The notes beneath the pieces are model-generated. The model did no database searches, was not told the origin of the DNA, and worked only from the letters and a program-made list of their open reading frames with translations. From positions 124,001 to 188,000 of the forward strand of contig JBCCHF010000004.1 in the NCBI GenBank assembly GCA_039028895.1: 64,000 nt of DNA. The letters are read 5' to 3'. The DNA is from JAHDCJ01 sp039028895 (GTDB lineage Bacteria; Bacteroidota; Bacteroidia; Chitinophagales; Saprospiraceae). Below, piece after piece: positions 9,611-17,477 of this stretch (position 1 is its first letter; every line of letters starts with the position of its first letter). The translations under genes were made by a program, and so were the position numbers.

Positions 9611-9738
9611 CCCCACCTCAACCCTAACCCTTCTCCTTCAGGAGAAGGGAACTGATGTGAGTTCCTCTCCTGGAGGAGAGGTTAGGTGAGGAAAAGATCT
9701 GATACACATCCCCCTCCTGCAGGAGGGGTTAGGGGAGG
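9611..9738. repeat. Cluster of three palindromic intergenic repeat units
   Basis: Three hairpin units lie between convergent genes: CCTTCTCC-TTCA-GGAGAAGG (9629-9648), CCTCTCC-TGGA-GGAGAGG (9664-9681) and the perfect palindrome CCCCTCCTGCAGGAGGGG (9711-9728). Each hairpin is flanked by a GGTTAGGnnAGG-type tail. The first unit is inverted relative to the other two, as in REP/BIME arrangements. This kind of CTCC-GGAG palindrome is familiar from Bacteroidota intergenic regions. Confidence 0.75.
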
Positions 9739-9746
9739 TACGAAAG

Positions 9747-10661
9747 CTAAATCTTTCTTTTAATCAAATCTCTGATCGCCGTTTCCGGATCATCAAACAA
9801 AAATTTGAAGCCGGTCTTTTCAATCTTTTCTGAAGACGCCCTGGTACTCATTAAAACGACATAAGCCATTTCGCCCATCGCCAGCCTTAAAGCGGTTTCG
9901 GGAGCTGGTAAAACCAATCCAGGGCGGCCAATGGCCTTTTTTACGGCTTTAGCCAATGCCTTGTTGGTTACAGGCTGAGTGGCAACAGCATTATAATTAC
10001 CTTCCAATCCATCATTTTCAATAGCTTCAATGATCATCATGCACAGGTCTTCAATATGGATCCAGGGATAATATTGTTTGCCGTTACCGAAATACGCCCC
10101 TGCTCCGAATTTTGCAGGGAGCAACATTTTCTCCAGTGCTCCACCTTTAGTAGACAATACAATACCAATTCTTAATCTTGCTACCCGCGTACCCAGTTCG
10201 TTAATTGGCTCAGATGCTTTTTCCCATTCATCACACACCTTTGCCAGAAAGTCATCACCTGGAGGCATTTCCTCGGTTAACCATTTATCACCCTGGCTAC
10301 CATAATAACCTACAGCTGATGCTGCAATGAAAGTTGGCAATTGGCTTTCACGCTCTTTGATTGCGTTGTAAAGCAATTTGGTACTTTCAATTCGACTATC
10401 GTAAATCTCCGCTTTTCGCTGTTCAGTCCATCGTTTGTCCGCCACACCAGCTCCTGCCAGGTGTACAATGGTGTCTGCGAAGGTGATAGCCTCCTGGTCA
10501 ATCTTCCCCTCTTTTACATTCCATTGCCAGGTTTTGTATTTTGCTCCTGATCGCGATGATCTGCTCAAATGGCCAACTTCACAGCCAAGATTCGTCAGTA
10601 TTTCGCTGAGTAATGTCCCGACAAGACCTGTGCCTCCGGTAATTAATATTTTCTTATTCAT
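9747..10661 (-). CDS. TIGR01777 family NAD(P)-dependent epimerase (YfcH-like)
   Basis: An extended short-chain dehydrogenase of 304 residues. It shows the Rossmann motif ITGGTGLVG (7-15), HLAGAGVADKRWT typical of the YfcH/SDR39U1 group, the YYG active-site segment (AASAVGYYGSQGDKWLTE) and a C-terminal DUF1731-like tail (LGEMAYVVLMSTRASSEKIEKTGF). The substrate is unknown for the family. It is convergent with the PD40 gene across the palindromic repeats and appears to be a single-gene unit. Confidence 0.9.
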   Translation of the reverse strand: MNKKILITGGTGLVGTLLSEILTNLGCEVGHLSRSSRSGAKYKTWQWNVKEGKIDQEAITFADTIVHLAGAGVADKRWTEQRKAEIYDSRIESTKLLYNAIKERESQLPTFIAASAVGYYGSQGDKWLTEEMPPGDDFLAKVCDEWEKASEPINELGTRVARLRIGIVLSTKGGALEKMLLPAKFGAGAYFGNGKQYYPWIHIEDLCMMIIEAIENDGLEGNYNAVATQPVTNKALAKAVKKAIGRPGLVLPAPETALRLAMGEMAYVVLMSTRASSEKIEKTGFKFLFDDPETAIRDLIKRKI

Positions 10662-10812
10662 GGATTGATGGAGTAAAGTTTTTCACCTTAAAGTTACCTT
10701 TAAAATATTGATGGTATTAATGGATTGGATAGGCTGTGTCTGTTGTATTTGGCTATCTTTCAACTTATCTCTATTTTCAGGATCATTTTATTAAACCTAT
10801 AATCCATTAACC

Positions 10813-12588
10813 ATGTTCAATCTGACCCGTTCTTTATTTGGTGCTCTCGTTATTTGCATTGCAATGATTTTTGTCGGTTGCTCCGGATCGGATAGTGGTT
10901 CATCCACTGCCAATACCGAAGATTCTGGCAAAGTAGTTCAATATTGTTCTGCGGAACCCAAGGTCTTGAACCCTTATACCAGAACAGATGCTAACGCCAA
11001 TATTTTGATCAGGCGTACCTTTCAGCCATTAGTAATGCTCGATTTTTTCTCTTATGAATTGGTTCCGGTGCTGGCAACCGCATTACCTGTAACTGAAGTT
11101 CAGGAAAACGGGAAGGTGCATCTGGGCATGGAAATTCGTCCGGAAGCCAAGTGGGATAATGGTGGATCAATTACCGCTGAAGATGTCGCCTTTTCTGTAA
11201 AAATGATGAAAAACCCGTTCGTTGATAACAGGGCCCTGAAGCCTTATTTCGAGTATATCGAAGATGTTGTTGTTGATGAATCCAACAATCGGAAATTCAC
11301 TTTAGTCTGTAAAGAGCCATATATGCTTATGGAGTCCGCATTGACCGACTTGCTCATTATTCCATCTTACATCTATGATCCAGACGGTGTCATGAAGAAT
11401 TATGCTGTAAGCCAGCTTGAAAATGACAAGGAAGCATTAGCCGATGATGCAGTTTTGAAAAAAGCAGGTGATGATTTTAACGCTCCGAAATTTCAGCGTG
11501 AAGTTGTGATTGGGTCAGGTGCTTACACTCTTGATCGCTGGGAAACTAATCAACGCCTGGTCTATACTCTTAAAGAAGATTGGTGGGGACACGCGCTTGC
11601 TGAAGAAAACCACTGGTTTCAAGCCAAAGCCCCAGAGATTATCTATGAAGTCATTAATGACCAAACTACAGCTGTTGTAGCTCTAAAGGGTGAAAAAATT
11701 GACGCCATGTACAGGATCGACCCTCGTACATTCATGGAGGAACTAAAGAAATCTGAATCCTTCAATGAAAAGTTCAACACCGCCTCTCCTACTCAGTTCC
11801 TCTACTCTTACCTCGGAATGAATATGAGAGCTGAAAAGTTCAAAGACGTCAGAACAAGAAAAGCACTAAGAAGTGTAATGGACGTTAAGAAATATGGTAA
11901 TACTGTATTTTATGGCCTTGCGGAAAGGGTAAATTCGTTTATCCACCCAAGCAAAAAGCAGTTTATCAATCCTGATATCCCATTCTACGATCAAAACCTC
12001 GATGAAGCCCGTAGACTGCTTGCAGAAGCAGGATGGAGTGATTCAAATGGAAATGGAACGCTCGATATGATGATCGAAGGTGAACTTACCGAGTTCAATA
12101 TTGAACTGATCTATCCTAATGCTGCTCAAACCAGTGAAAAAGGCGTGCTCATGTTCAAAGAATTTGCGAAGAACGTCGGCATCAATGTAGAACCTCGTCC
12201 ACTCGACTTTTCAGTTTTCCTCGACCAGACCAAGAACCATAACTTCGAAATGTATTTTGGTATCTGGGGTTCTTCACCTCTGGAAAGTGATCCAAAGCAG
12301 ATTTGGCACACTAGCTCATATAATGGCGGTAGTAACTACGTCGGATTCGGAACACCAAGAAGTGATGAATTGATCGACAACCTGAGAAGAGAATTGGACA
12401 TAGAAAAAAGATCTGACATTTACCATGAATTACAACAGATCATCGATGAGGAATGCCCTTATATTTTCATGGATGCTACGCAAAACCGTATTGCGATAAG
12501 CAAGAAATTCACGAATACCAATACCTCCGGTGTCAACCCAGGATTCTATACACCGGGCTTTACTTCGGTCAATGTAGTGGCTAATTAA
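10813..12588 (+). CDS. ABC transporter peptide/nickel-type substrate-binding lipoprotein (SBP family 5), copy 1
   Basis: The 591-residue protein begins with a lipoprotein signal (lipobox ending FVGC, C23) and a Ser/Gly-rich linker. The SBP_bac_5 domain follows, with family landmarks EIRPEAKWDNGGSITAEDVAFS, GSGAYTLDRWE and, near the C-terminus, LRRELDIEKRSDIYHELQQIIDEE. Such proteins capture oligopeptides or similar ligands in the periplasm and deliver them to DppBC-type permeases. It shares this whole scaffold with the second copy at 13802-15565, so the two are paralogues. A sigma/anti-sigma pair lies between them. Confidence 0.92.
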   Translation: MFNLTRSLFGALVICIAMIFVGCSGSDSGSSTANTEDSGKVVQYCSAEPKVLNPYTRTDANANILIRRTFQPLVMLDFFSYELVPVLATALPVTEVQENGKVHLGMEIRPEAKWDNGGSITAEDVAFSVKMMKNPFVDNRALKPYFEYIEDVVVDESNNRKFTLVCKEPYMLMESALTDLLIIPSYIYDPDGVMKNYAVSQLENDKEALADDAVLKKAGDDFNAPKFQREVVIGSGAYTLDRWETNQRLVYTLKEDWWGHALAEENHWFQAKAPEIIYEVINDQTTAVVALKGEKIDAMYRIDPRTFMEELKKSESFNEKFNTASPTQFLYSYLGMNMRAEKFKDVRTRKALRSVMDVKKYGNTVFYGLAERVNSFIHPSKKQFINPDIPFYDQNLDEARRLLAEAGWSDSNGNGTLDMMIEGELTEFNIELIYPNAAQTSEKGVLMFKEFAKNVGINVEPRPLDFSVFLDQTKNHNFEMYFGIWGSSPLESDPKQIWHTSSYNGGSNYVGFGTPRSDELIDNLRRELDIEKRSDIYHELQQIIDEECPYIFMDATQNRIAISKKFTNTNTSGVNPGFYTPGFTSVNVVAN

Positions 12589-12698
12589 CGGATTTTAACA
12601 TCTGTCGGCCCGGTTTTGGAATTTGCATTAACACTATTTTTATCAAAAAAACCGGAAATTTGGTGTTACCTGCTGCTTTCTAATGGTATTCAACAAAA

Positions 12699-13271
12699 AT
12701 GGCTAATACGGACCATATCATTTTATCAAAGCTTCGATCAGGCGATCAAAAAGAAGTTAATGAGGCTTCTGCGATCCTGTATGCTGAGCATTTCCCTATG
12801 GTGCGCCACCTTGTTAATTCGAACAACGGGACGGATGCCGATGCCAAAGACATTTTCCAGGAGATACAAATCAGCTTCCTGAAAAAGGTCAGAGACAGCC
12901 AGTTTGCGCTTAAGTGCAAGCTGAATACTTTCCTTTATGCTATGGCTAAAAATCTTTGGTTAAAGGAATTGCGCAAACGGCATCGCAACGACTCACTCGC
13001 TACTCTCAAAGAGGATGTGATAGAAGCCCAGCACAATATGCTCGGGAAACTCATCAATCTTGAAAGGGCGCGTATGGCAAGGGAAATGGTAGACCGACTC
13101 GACCAGGATTGTAAAAAGGTACTTAGCCTGTTTTATTATCAACGATGGGATATGGCATCTATCGCCCGTGAAATGAATTATGCCAGCGTGCAAGTTGCCA
13201 AAAATAAAAAATGCCAGTGTTTTAAGAAATTGCAAAAACTGGTTGTAGAAAACGAACATCAAAAACGCTAA
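12699..13271 (+). CDS. RNA polymerase ECF-type sigma-70 family sigma factor
   Basis: The 190 residues show a sigma region 2 (AEHFPMVRHLV, DAKDIFQEIQISFLKKV, LNTFLYAMAKNLWLKELRK) and a region 4 helix-turn-helix (LDQDCKKVLSLFYYQRWDMASIAREMNY, then a recognition helix with NKKCQCFKKL). It is followed after 5 bases by a small single-span protein that looks like its anti-sigma factor. Its place between two paralogous binding-protein genes suggests it controls this transport locus, but I could not identify a distinct shared promoter. Confidence 0.88.
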   Translation: MANTDHIILSKLRSGDQKEVNEASAILYAEHFPMVRHLVNSNNGTDADAKDIFQEIQISFLKKVRDSQFALKCKLNTFLYAMAKNLWLKELRKRHRNDSLATLKEDVIEAQHNMLGKLINLERARMAREMVDRLDQDCKKVLSLFYYQRWDMASIAREMNYASVQVAKNKKCQCFKKLQKLVVENEHQKR

Positions 13272-13276
13272 AAGTT

Positions 13277-13774
13277 ATGAAGGAGCAGGTGAAAAGGCTG
13301 GAATGTGCCGAACAGGCATTGATCGACCGCTACCTCCTCGGAGAATTGAATGCAGAGGATCGGAAGTGGTTTGAAAAGAAAATGAAAGAAGACTCTGCAT
13401 TTCGCGAAAGCGTAAGTTTACAAAATGACCTAATGGCCGGAATCCTTATGGCTAATGCCGATACAGGTCATGCCTTAGACAAGGATATTTCGCAAAAAGG
13501 AAACAAAAATATCGTGCGATACCTGGCAAAGATCTCTGCTGTCATTCTCTTTGTTATTGCCGGATCTATATTTTTCAGCAAGGATTCAAACATCGAACAA
13601 CAGGCTGGTACCGAACAAATTTCGCAGGGAATAGAATACCCGGCAGAATGGGCCTTCGGTGATGTTGATTTCGTTGAACTCGCTGCATTGAACAACATCT
13701 CGCTTTTTCTCGATAAAGATATTTTAATGCTGAATGAACATTTCTTCGAATTTCATAACGCTATTCCAAATTAA
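13277..13774 (+). CDS. Putative anti-sigma factor, single membrane span
   Basis: The N-terminus (ALIDRYLLGELNAEDRKWFEKKM) matches the pattern of Bacteroidota anti-sigma factors that hold a sigma factor at the membrane. One hydrophobic segment at about 79-100 follows. The remaining 65 residues would face the periplasm and contain an unusual hydrophobic end (FVELAALNNISLFLDKDILMLNEHFF). There is no FecR domain and no zinc-binding HxxxCxxC motif. The total is 165 residues. The 5-base spacing to the sigma gene indicates coupled expression. The function is inferred from position and N-terminal pattern. Confidence 0.72.
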   Translation: MKEQVKRLECAEQALIDRYLLGELNAEDRKWFEKKMKEDSAFRESVSLQNDLMAGILMANADTGHALDKDISQKGNKNIVRYLAKISAVILFVIAGSIFFSKDSNIEQQAGTEQISQGIEYPAEWAFGDVDFVELAALNNISLFLDKDILMLNEHFFEFHNAIPN

Positions 13775-13801
13775 TTCAATTACCTACCTAAATCAGTAAA
13801 T

Positions 13802-15565
13802 ATGATAAAATCCATGAAGCTCATTGCGCTCCTTCTGACGGGCGTTTTGTTAATCCAGACAAGTTGTAACGTACAGGACAGCCGCTGTGTTGATTGCGTT
13901 ATTCAACACGCATTATCAGATCCTGAAGAACTTACCCCGATCAACTCCAATGACAATGGAGCTACCGAGGTTTATAATCACCTCATGCAGGCGTTAGTAA
14001 ACCTGGATTTCAAAACACACAAACTGACTCCTGTCCTTGCCGCAAAACGTCCAACCATCGAAACTCGTGAGGATGGCAAACTGGTACTACACTGGGAAAT
14101 CCGCCCTGAAGCCAAGTGGGATAATGGAGACCCGATCACAGGACATGACGTGGATTTTTCACTAAAGGTATTGCTCAACCCTGAAACTGACTCAAAGGCG
14201 CTTAAGCCTTACTTCGATAAGGTTGAGGAGGTAATCGTTGATGCAGACAACCCAAAGATGTTCCAGATCATTTATACAGAACCGTATATGATTATTGAGT
14301 CTTCATTCACCGACCTTTACATCGTACCAAGCTATGTTTATGATCCTGAAGACATTATGAGCAAATTTACTGTCAAGCAGCTTTTCGCAGACGCCAAAGG
14401 TGATAAAGCATTGAGAAAAGATCCGGATATCATCCGTTTTGCAGAACAATATAACTCTCCAAAATTTCAAAGAGAAGTCGTCTCAGGCAGTGGCCCTTAT
14501 CGCTTTGACAGGTGGGTAACCAATCAAAGAGTGGTAGTAGCATTAAAGGAAGACTGGTGGGGACATGACGTAAAAGATGCCAATCACTGGTTTGAAGCTT
14601 ACCCAAAAGAAGTCATTTTCGAATCAGTTAATGACCTCGCTACTGCCGTTGTGGCATTGAAAGGAGAAAAACTGGATGCCATGAAAGGTATACCACCAAA
14701 AGATTTTGTTACAGATTTAAGAGAATCTGAGTCATTTACAAGCAAATTCAATACTTATACCCCGCCTTTATTCTCCTATGACTACATGTGTTTCAATACG
14801 CGTTTGGAAAAATTTGCAGATACTCGTACTCGTATTGCTTTGTCTCATGTCATGAATGTTGAGCAGCTTATCGAGTCATTCTGCTATGGTCTAGGTATTC
14901 CTGTGGCTTCTTTCACACACCCTGACATTACAGAACGTCTGAACCCTGATGTCAAGCCGTATCCGCATGATCTTGAAAAAGCAAAAGCCCTTTTGGCTGA
15001 AGTAGGTTGGACCGATTCTGACGGAGATGGTGTTCTTGATATGGAAATTGAAGGTGAAAAAGTAGACTTTAATATTGTACTCAATTTCAATTCAGGAAAC
15101 AGCAGACGTGAAAGAGCGTGTTTGATTTTCCAGGAAGCTGCACGTAAAGTGGGTATTAAAGTAGAAATCGTACCATTGGAATGGGCTGTTTTGCTTGAAA
15201 GAAACAAAGTTCACGACTTCGAAATGTTTGTTGCCGGTTGGATCTCCTCCCCTCTCGAATCAGATCCAAAGCAGATTTGGCATACAGATTCATCAAATGA
15301 CCAGGGCTCAAACTATGCTGGTTTTGGTAATGAAGAATCTGATGCATTGATCGAGCAACTCAGAACTGAAATGGACGATTCAGCGCGTAATGAGATTTAT
15401 AAGCAATTGCATATGATTATTCATAAAGAAGCACCTTATATCTTCTTGCTAGCGCAAAAAGAGCGTATTGCGATTAACAATCGTTATGGCAATAGCTACG
15501 GTTCTGGTATCCGTCCGGGCTTTTGGGCTTCCGGATTTACCGTCTCTCAGCCAGTTGCCAACTAA
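13802..15565 (+). CDS. ABC transporter peptide/nickel-type substrate-binding lipoprotein (SBP family 5), copy 2
   Basis: The 587 residues start with a lipoprotein signal (lipobox ending QTSC, C22; the Met at residue 5 is an alternative start). The SBP_bac_5 fold follows, with the same landmarks as copy 1: EIRPEAKWDNGDPITGHDV, GSGPYRFDRWV, DPKQIWHTDSSNDQGSNYAGFG. A calcium-loop-like stretch, WTDSDGDGVLDMEIEG, occurs at about 402-418 and has a counterpart in copy 1. It lies 27 bases after the anti-sigma gene and about 100 bases before the permeases, separated from them by an 18-bp hairpin. It is likely the cognate binding protein of those permeases. Confidence 0.92.
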   Translation: MIKSMKLIALLLTGVLLIQTSCNVQDSRCVDCVIQHALSDPEELTPINSNDNGATEVYNHLMQALVNLDFKTHKLTPVLAAKRPTIETREDGKLVLHWEIRPEAKWDNGDPITGHDVDFSLKVLLNPETDSKALKPYFDKVEEVIVDADNPKMFQIIYTEPYMIIESSFTDLYIVPSYVYDPEDIMSKFTVKQLFADAKGDKALRKDPDIIRFAEQYNSPKFQREVVSGSGPYRFDRWVTNQRVVVALKEDWWGHDVKDANHWFEAYPKEVIFESVNDLATAVVALKGEKLDAMKGIPPKDFVTDLRESESFTSKFNTYTPPLFSYDYMCFNTRLEKFADTRTRIALSHVMNVEQLIESFCYGLGIPVASFTHPDITERLNPDVKPYPHDLEKAKALLAEVGWTDSDGDGVLDMEIEGEKVDFNIVLNFNSGNSRRERACLIFQEAARKVGIKVEIVPLEWAVLLERNKVHDFEMFVAGWISSPLESDPKQIWHTDSSNDQGSNYAGFGNEESDALIEQLRTEMDDSARNEIYKQLHMIIHKEAPYIFLLAQKERIAINNRYGNSYGSGIRPGFWASGFTVSQPVAN

Positions 15566-15582
15566 CCGATCATTTTTTTTAG

Positions 15583-15624
15583 CAGGATTTACCAGAATAA
15601 CTTGACTTATTCTGGTAAATCCTG
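15583..15624. other. Perfect 18-bp inverted repeat between binding-protein and permease genes
   Basis: The arms CAGGATTTACCAGAATAA (15583-15600) and its exact complement (15607-15624) enclose the loop CTTGAC. No T-run follows on either strand; a T8 run precedes it on the plus strand. It therefore does not look like a normal intrinsic terminator. Position and strength suit an mRNA 3'-end stabiliser that would raise binding-protein over permease expression. Confidence 0.7.
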
Positions 15625-15665
15625 TCTATATTCATCCCCACAATTCGTTATCCAATTGCCCGCAT

Positions 15666-17432
15666 ATGTTTTCTTATGTTGTTAAACGTATACTGATCTT
15701 TATTCCAACCCTGCTTATCATTTCAATAGTGATCTTCATGCTGAGTGTATTTGCTCCTGGTGATCCGGTTGAAAAAATGCTTGGTGCCACACCAGAAGGC
15801 GAACCAATACCGCCAGAAGCATATAATGAGACGCGGAAGGAATTGGGTCTTGATTTACCTGTTTTCTATTTCAGCCTTACGGCGAAAGCTTATCCTGACA
15901 CCATATACCGGGTGCCGATTAAGGCACAGCGGGAGAATATGAACCGTTTAATTAGCCTATACGGTAACTGGCCTCAGATCGATAAGTATCAAAAGATCGC
16001 CAAAGTCCTTCAGGGCTCAGTGCAGGCTATCGAAAAGGATTCGCTCAACCCAAGGGCGTTGATCAGAATGAAAGAAAACGTCGGCAACCTGTTTTTGAGG
16101 TACGAAGACAAGGATATACAAAAGGCTTTTCGCAATTTTGAAGAACATGCGCAAAGCACTCCTTCCACCGCTGCGGTAATGCCTTTGTTCAATCAAGTCA
16201 GGCAAGCTTATGCGGATGTACAGGAGCAAGCAACACCTGGAAAACTTAAAATCCCTACCATTCATTGGTTTGGATTGAAGAATCAATACCATCGCTGGCT
16301 TATGGGTAACCGCCCTTTATTCCTGAAAAAGGAAAAAATGGCCAGCCTCGATTACACCTTAGTACAGAGTAAACAACATACCTTCTCCGTACCAAAAGAT
16401 GGTTATTACAGCTTCAATATTAAGGTACCTGCTTCGACAGTAAAACGGTCAAGTGAAAATGCTGAAATTCTGTATATCAGAACATCTGACAAGTCAGAAA
16501 GCAAGGAAAAAGTAGCTTATCGGAATATCGTAGATGGCAAGCACAAGACTGTTGTTCCGCTAAAAGCTGGAGAAACGATAATGGTCGATCACTCTATTGG
16601 CATGATCAAAGATGATGCTAATACAAAGGTCAATATCCATTATTACCCGAAATATGATCCGTCATGGAGCTCTGGTTTCCTAAGGTTCGATTTTGGAAAA
16701 TCCTACGAAGATAAACGCCCTATCAGGGAAAAGATTGGTGACTATATTTTCTGGACGATGCTGATCAGTACGATTTCCATAATTCTTACTTATCTCATCT
16801 CAGTACCGCTTGGCGTATTTTCTGCCAGGAGAAAAGGGAGCAGAGCTGATGGTGTAGTAACCACAATTCTTTTTATTCTATACTCTTTGCCGAGTTTCTG
16901 GGTAGCGACATTGCTTATCATTTTCTTTTGCCAACCAGATTATTTGAATTGGTTCCCACCTTACGGTTTGGGAGAGGTCACCTCAGAGACGCCTTTCTTC
17001 CAGAAGATTGGTATCAGGGCTTACCATTTGATTTTACCATTATTCTGTTGGACGTACGGTGGCCTGGCATTTTTGTCAAGGCAAATGAGAGGTGGTATGC
17101 TTTCCGTTTTAAGGCAGGACTATGTACGTACAGCAAGAGCAAAAGGATTGGAGGAGAAAAAAGTAATTTGGAAGCATGCTTTCCGCAATTCGTTGTTACC
17201 AATAATTACCCTGTTCGCTAATATATTCCCATTAATGATCTCCGGAGCGATTGTAATTGAGATCATTTTTACCATTCCTGGAATGGGACGTCTGCTTTTT
17301 GAAGCGATCAAATATCCTGATGACCCAATGGTATTCACCATTGTGATGATGGCTGCCCTGCTGACAATGATCGGTTACCTGATCGCTGATATTCTTTACG
17401 CAGTGGTTGATCCTCGAATCACCTTTAATTAA
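15666..17432 (+). CDS. ABC transporter permease, DppB/OppB type, with a large periplasmic insert
   Basis: The first membrane helix (about 9-31) ends in the DppB-like FAPGDPVEKMLG. The C-terminal part (about 361-588) carries the remaining helices and the EAA loop DYVRTARAKGLEEKKVIWKH (from D485), which contacts the ATPase, then FRNSLLPIIT. Between them lie roughly 300 residues (about 60-355) that E. coli DppB (339 residues) lacks. They begin as helical, charged sequence and end as beta-rich sequence, probably a periplasmic domain. The total is 588 residues. The next gene encodes its DppC-type partner. No ATPase gene follows. Confidence 0.9.
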   Translation: MFSYVVKRILIFIPTLLIISIVIFMLSVFAPGDPVEKMLGATPEGEPIPPEAYNETRKELGLDLPVFYFSLTAKAYPDTIYRVPIKAQRENMNRLISLYGNWPQIDKYQKIAKVLQGSVQAIEKDSLNPRALIRMKENVGNLFLRYEDKDIQKAFRNFEEHAQSTPSTAAVMPLFNQVRQAYADVQEQATPGKLKIPTIHWFGLKNQYHRWLMGNRPLFLKKEKMASLDYTLVQSKQHTFSVPKDGYYSFNIKVPASTVKRSSENAEILYIRTSDKSESKEKVAYRNIVDGKHKTVVPLKAGETIMVDHSIGMIKDDANTKVNIHYYPKYDPSWSSGFLRFDFGKSYEDKRPIREKIGDYIFWTMLISTISIILTYLISVPLGVFSARRKGSRADGVVTTILFILYSLPSFWVATLLIIFFCQPDYLNWFPPYGLGEVTSETPFFQKIGIRAYHLILPLFCWTYGGLAFLSRQMRGGMLSVLRQDYVRTARAKGLEEKKVIWKHAFRNSLLPIITLFANIFPLMISGAIVIEIIFTIPGMGRLLFEAIKYPDDPMVFTIVMMAALLTMIGYLIADILYAVVDPRITFN

Positions 17433-17477
17433 TCCTGAAACTGATCAAACCTACTAAACGCATTAACCAAGAGGCCA

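Noticed and set aside
12616..12882. Plus-strand frame overlapping the sigma factor start
   Set aside because: No family features and out of frame with the clear sigma region 2 that begins at 12699.
15583..15624. Hairpin as an intrinsic terminator
   Set aside because: No T-run follows on either strand, and the downstream permeases appear to depend on read-through.
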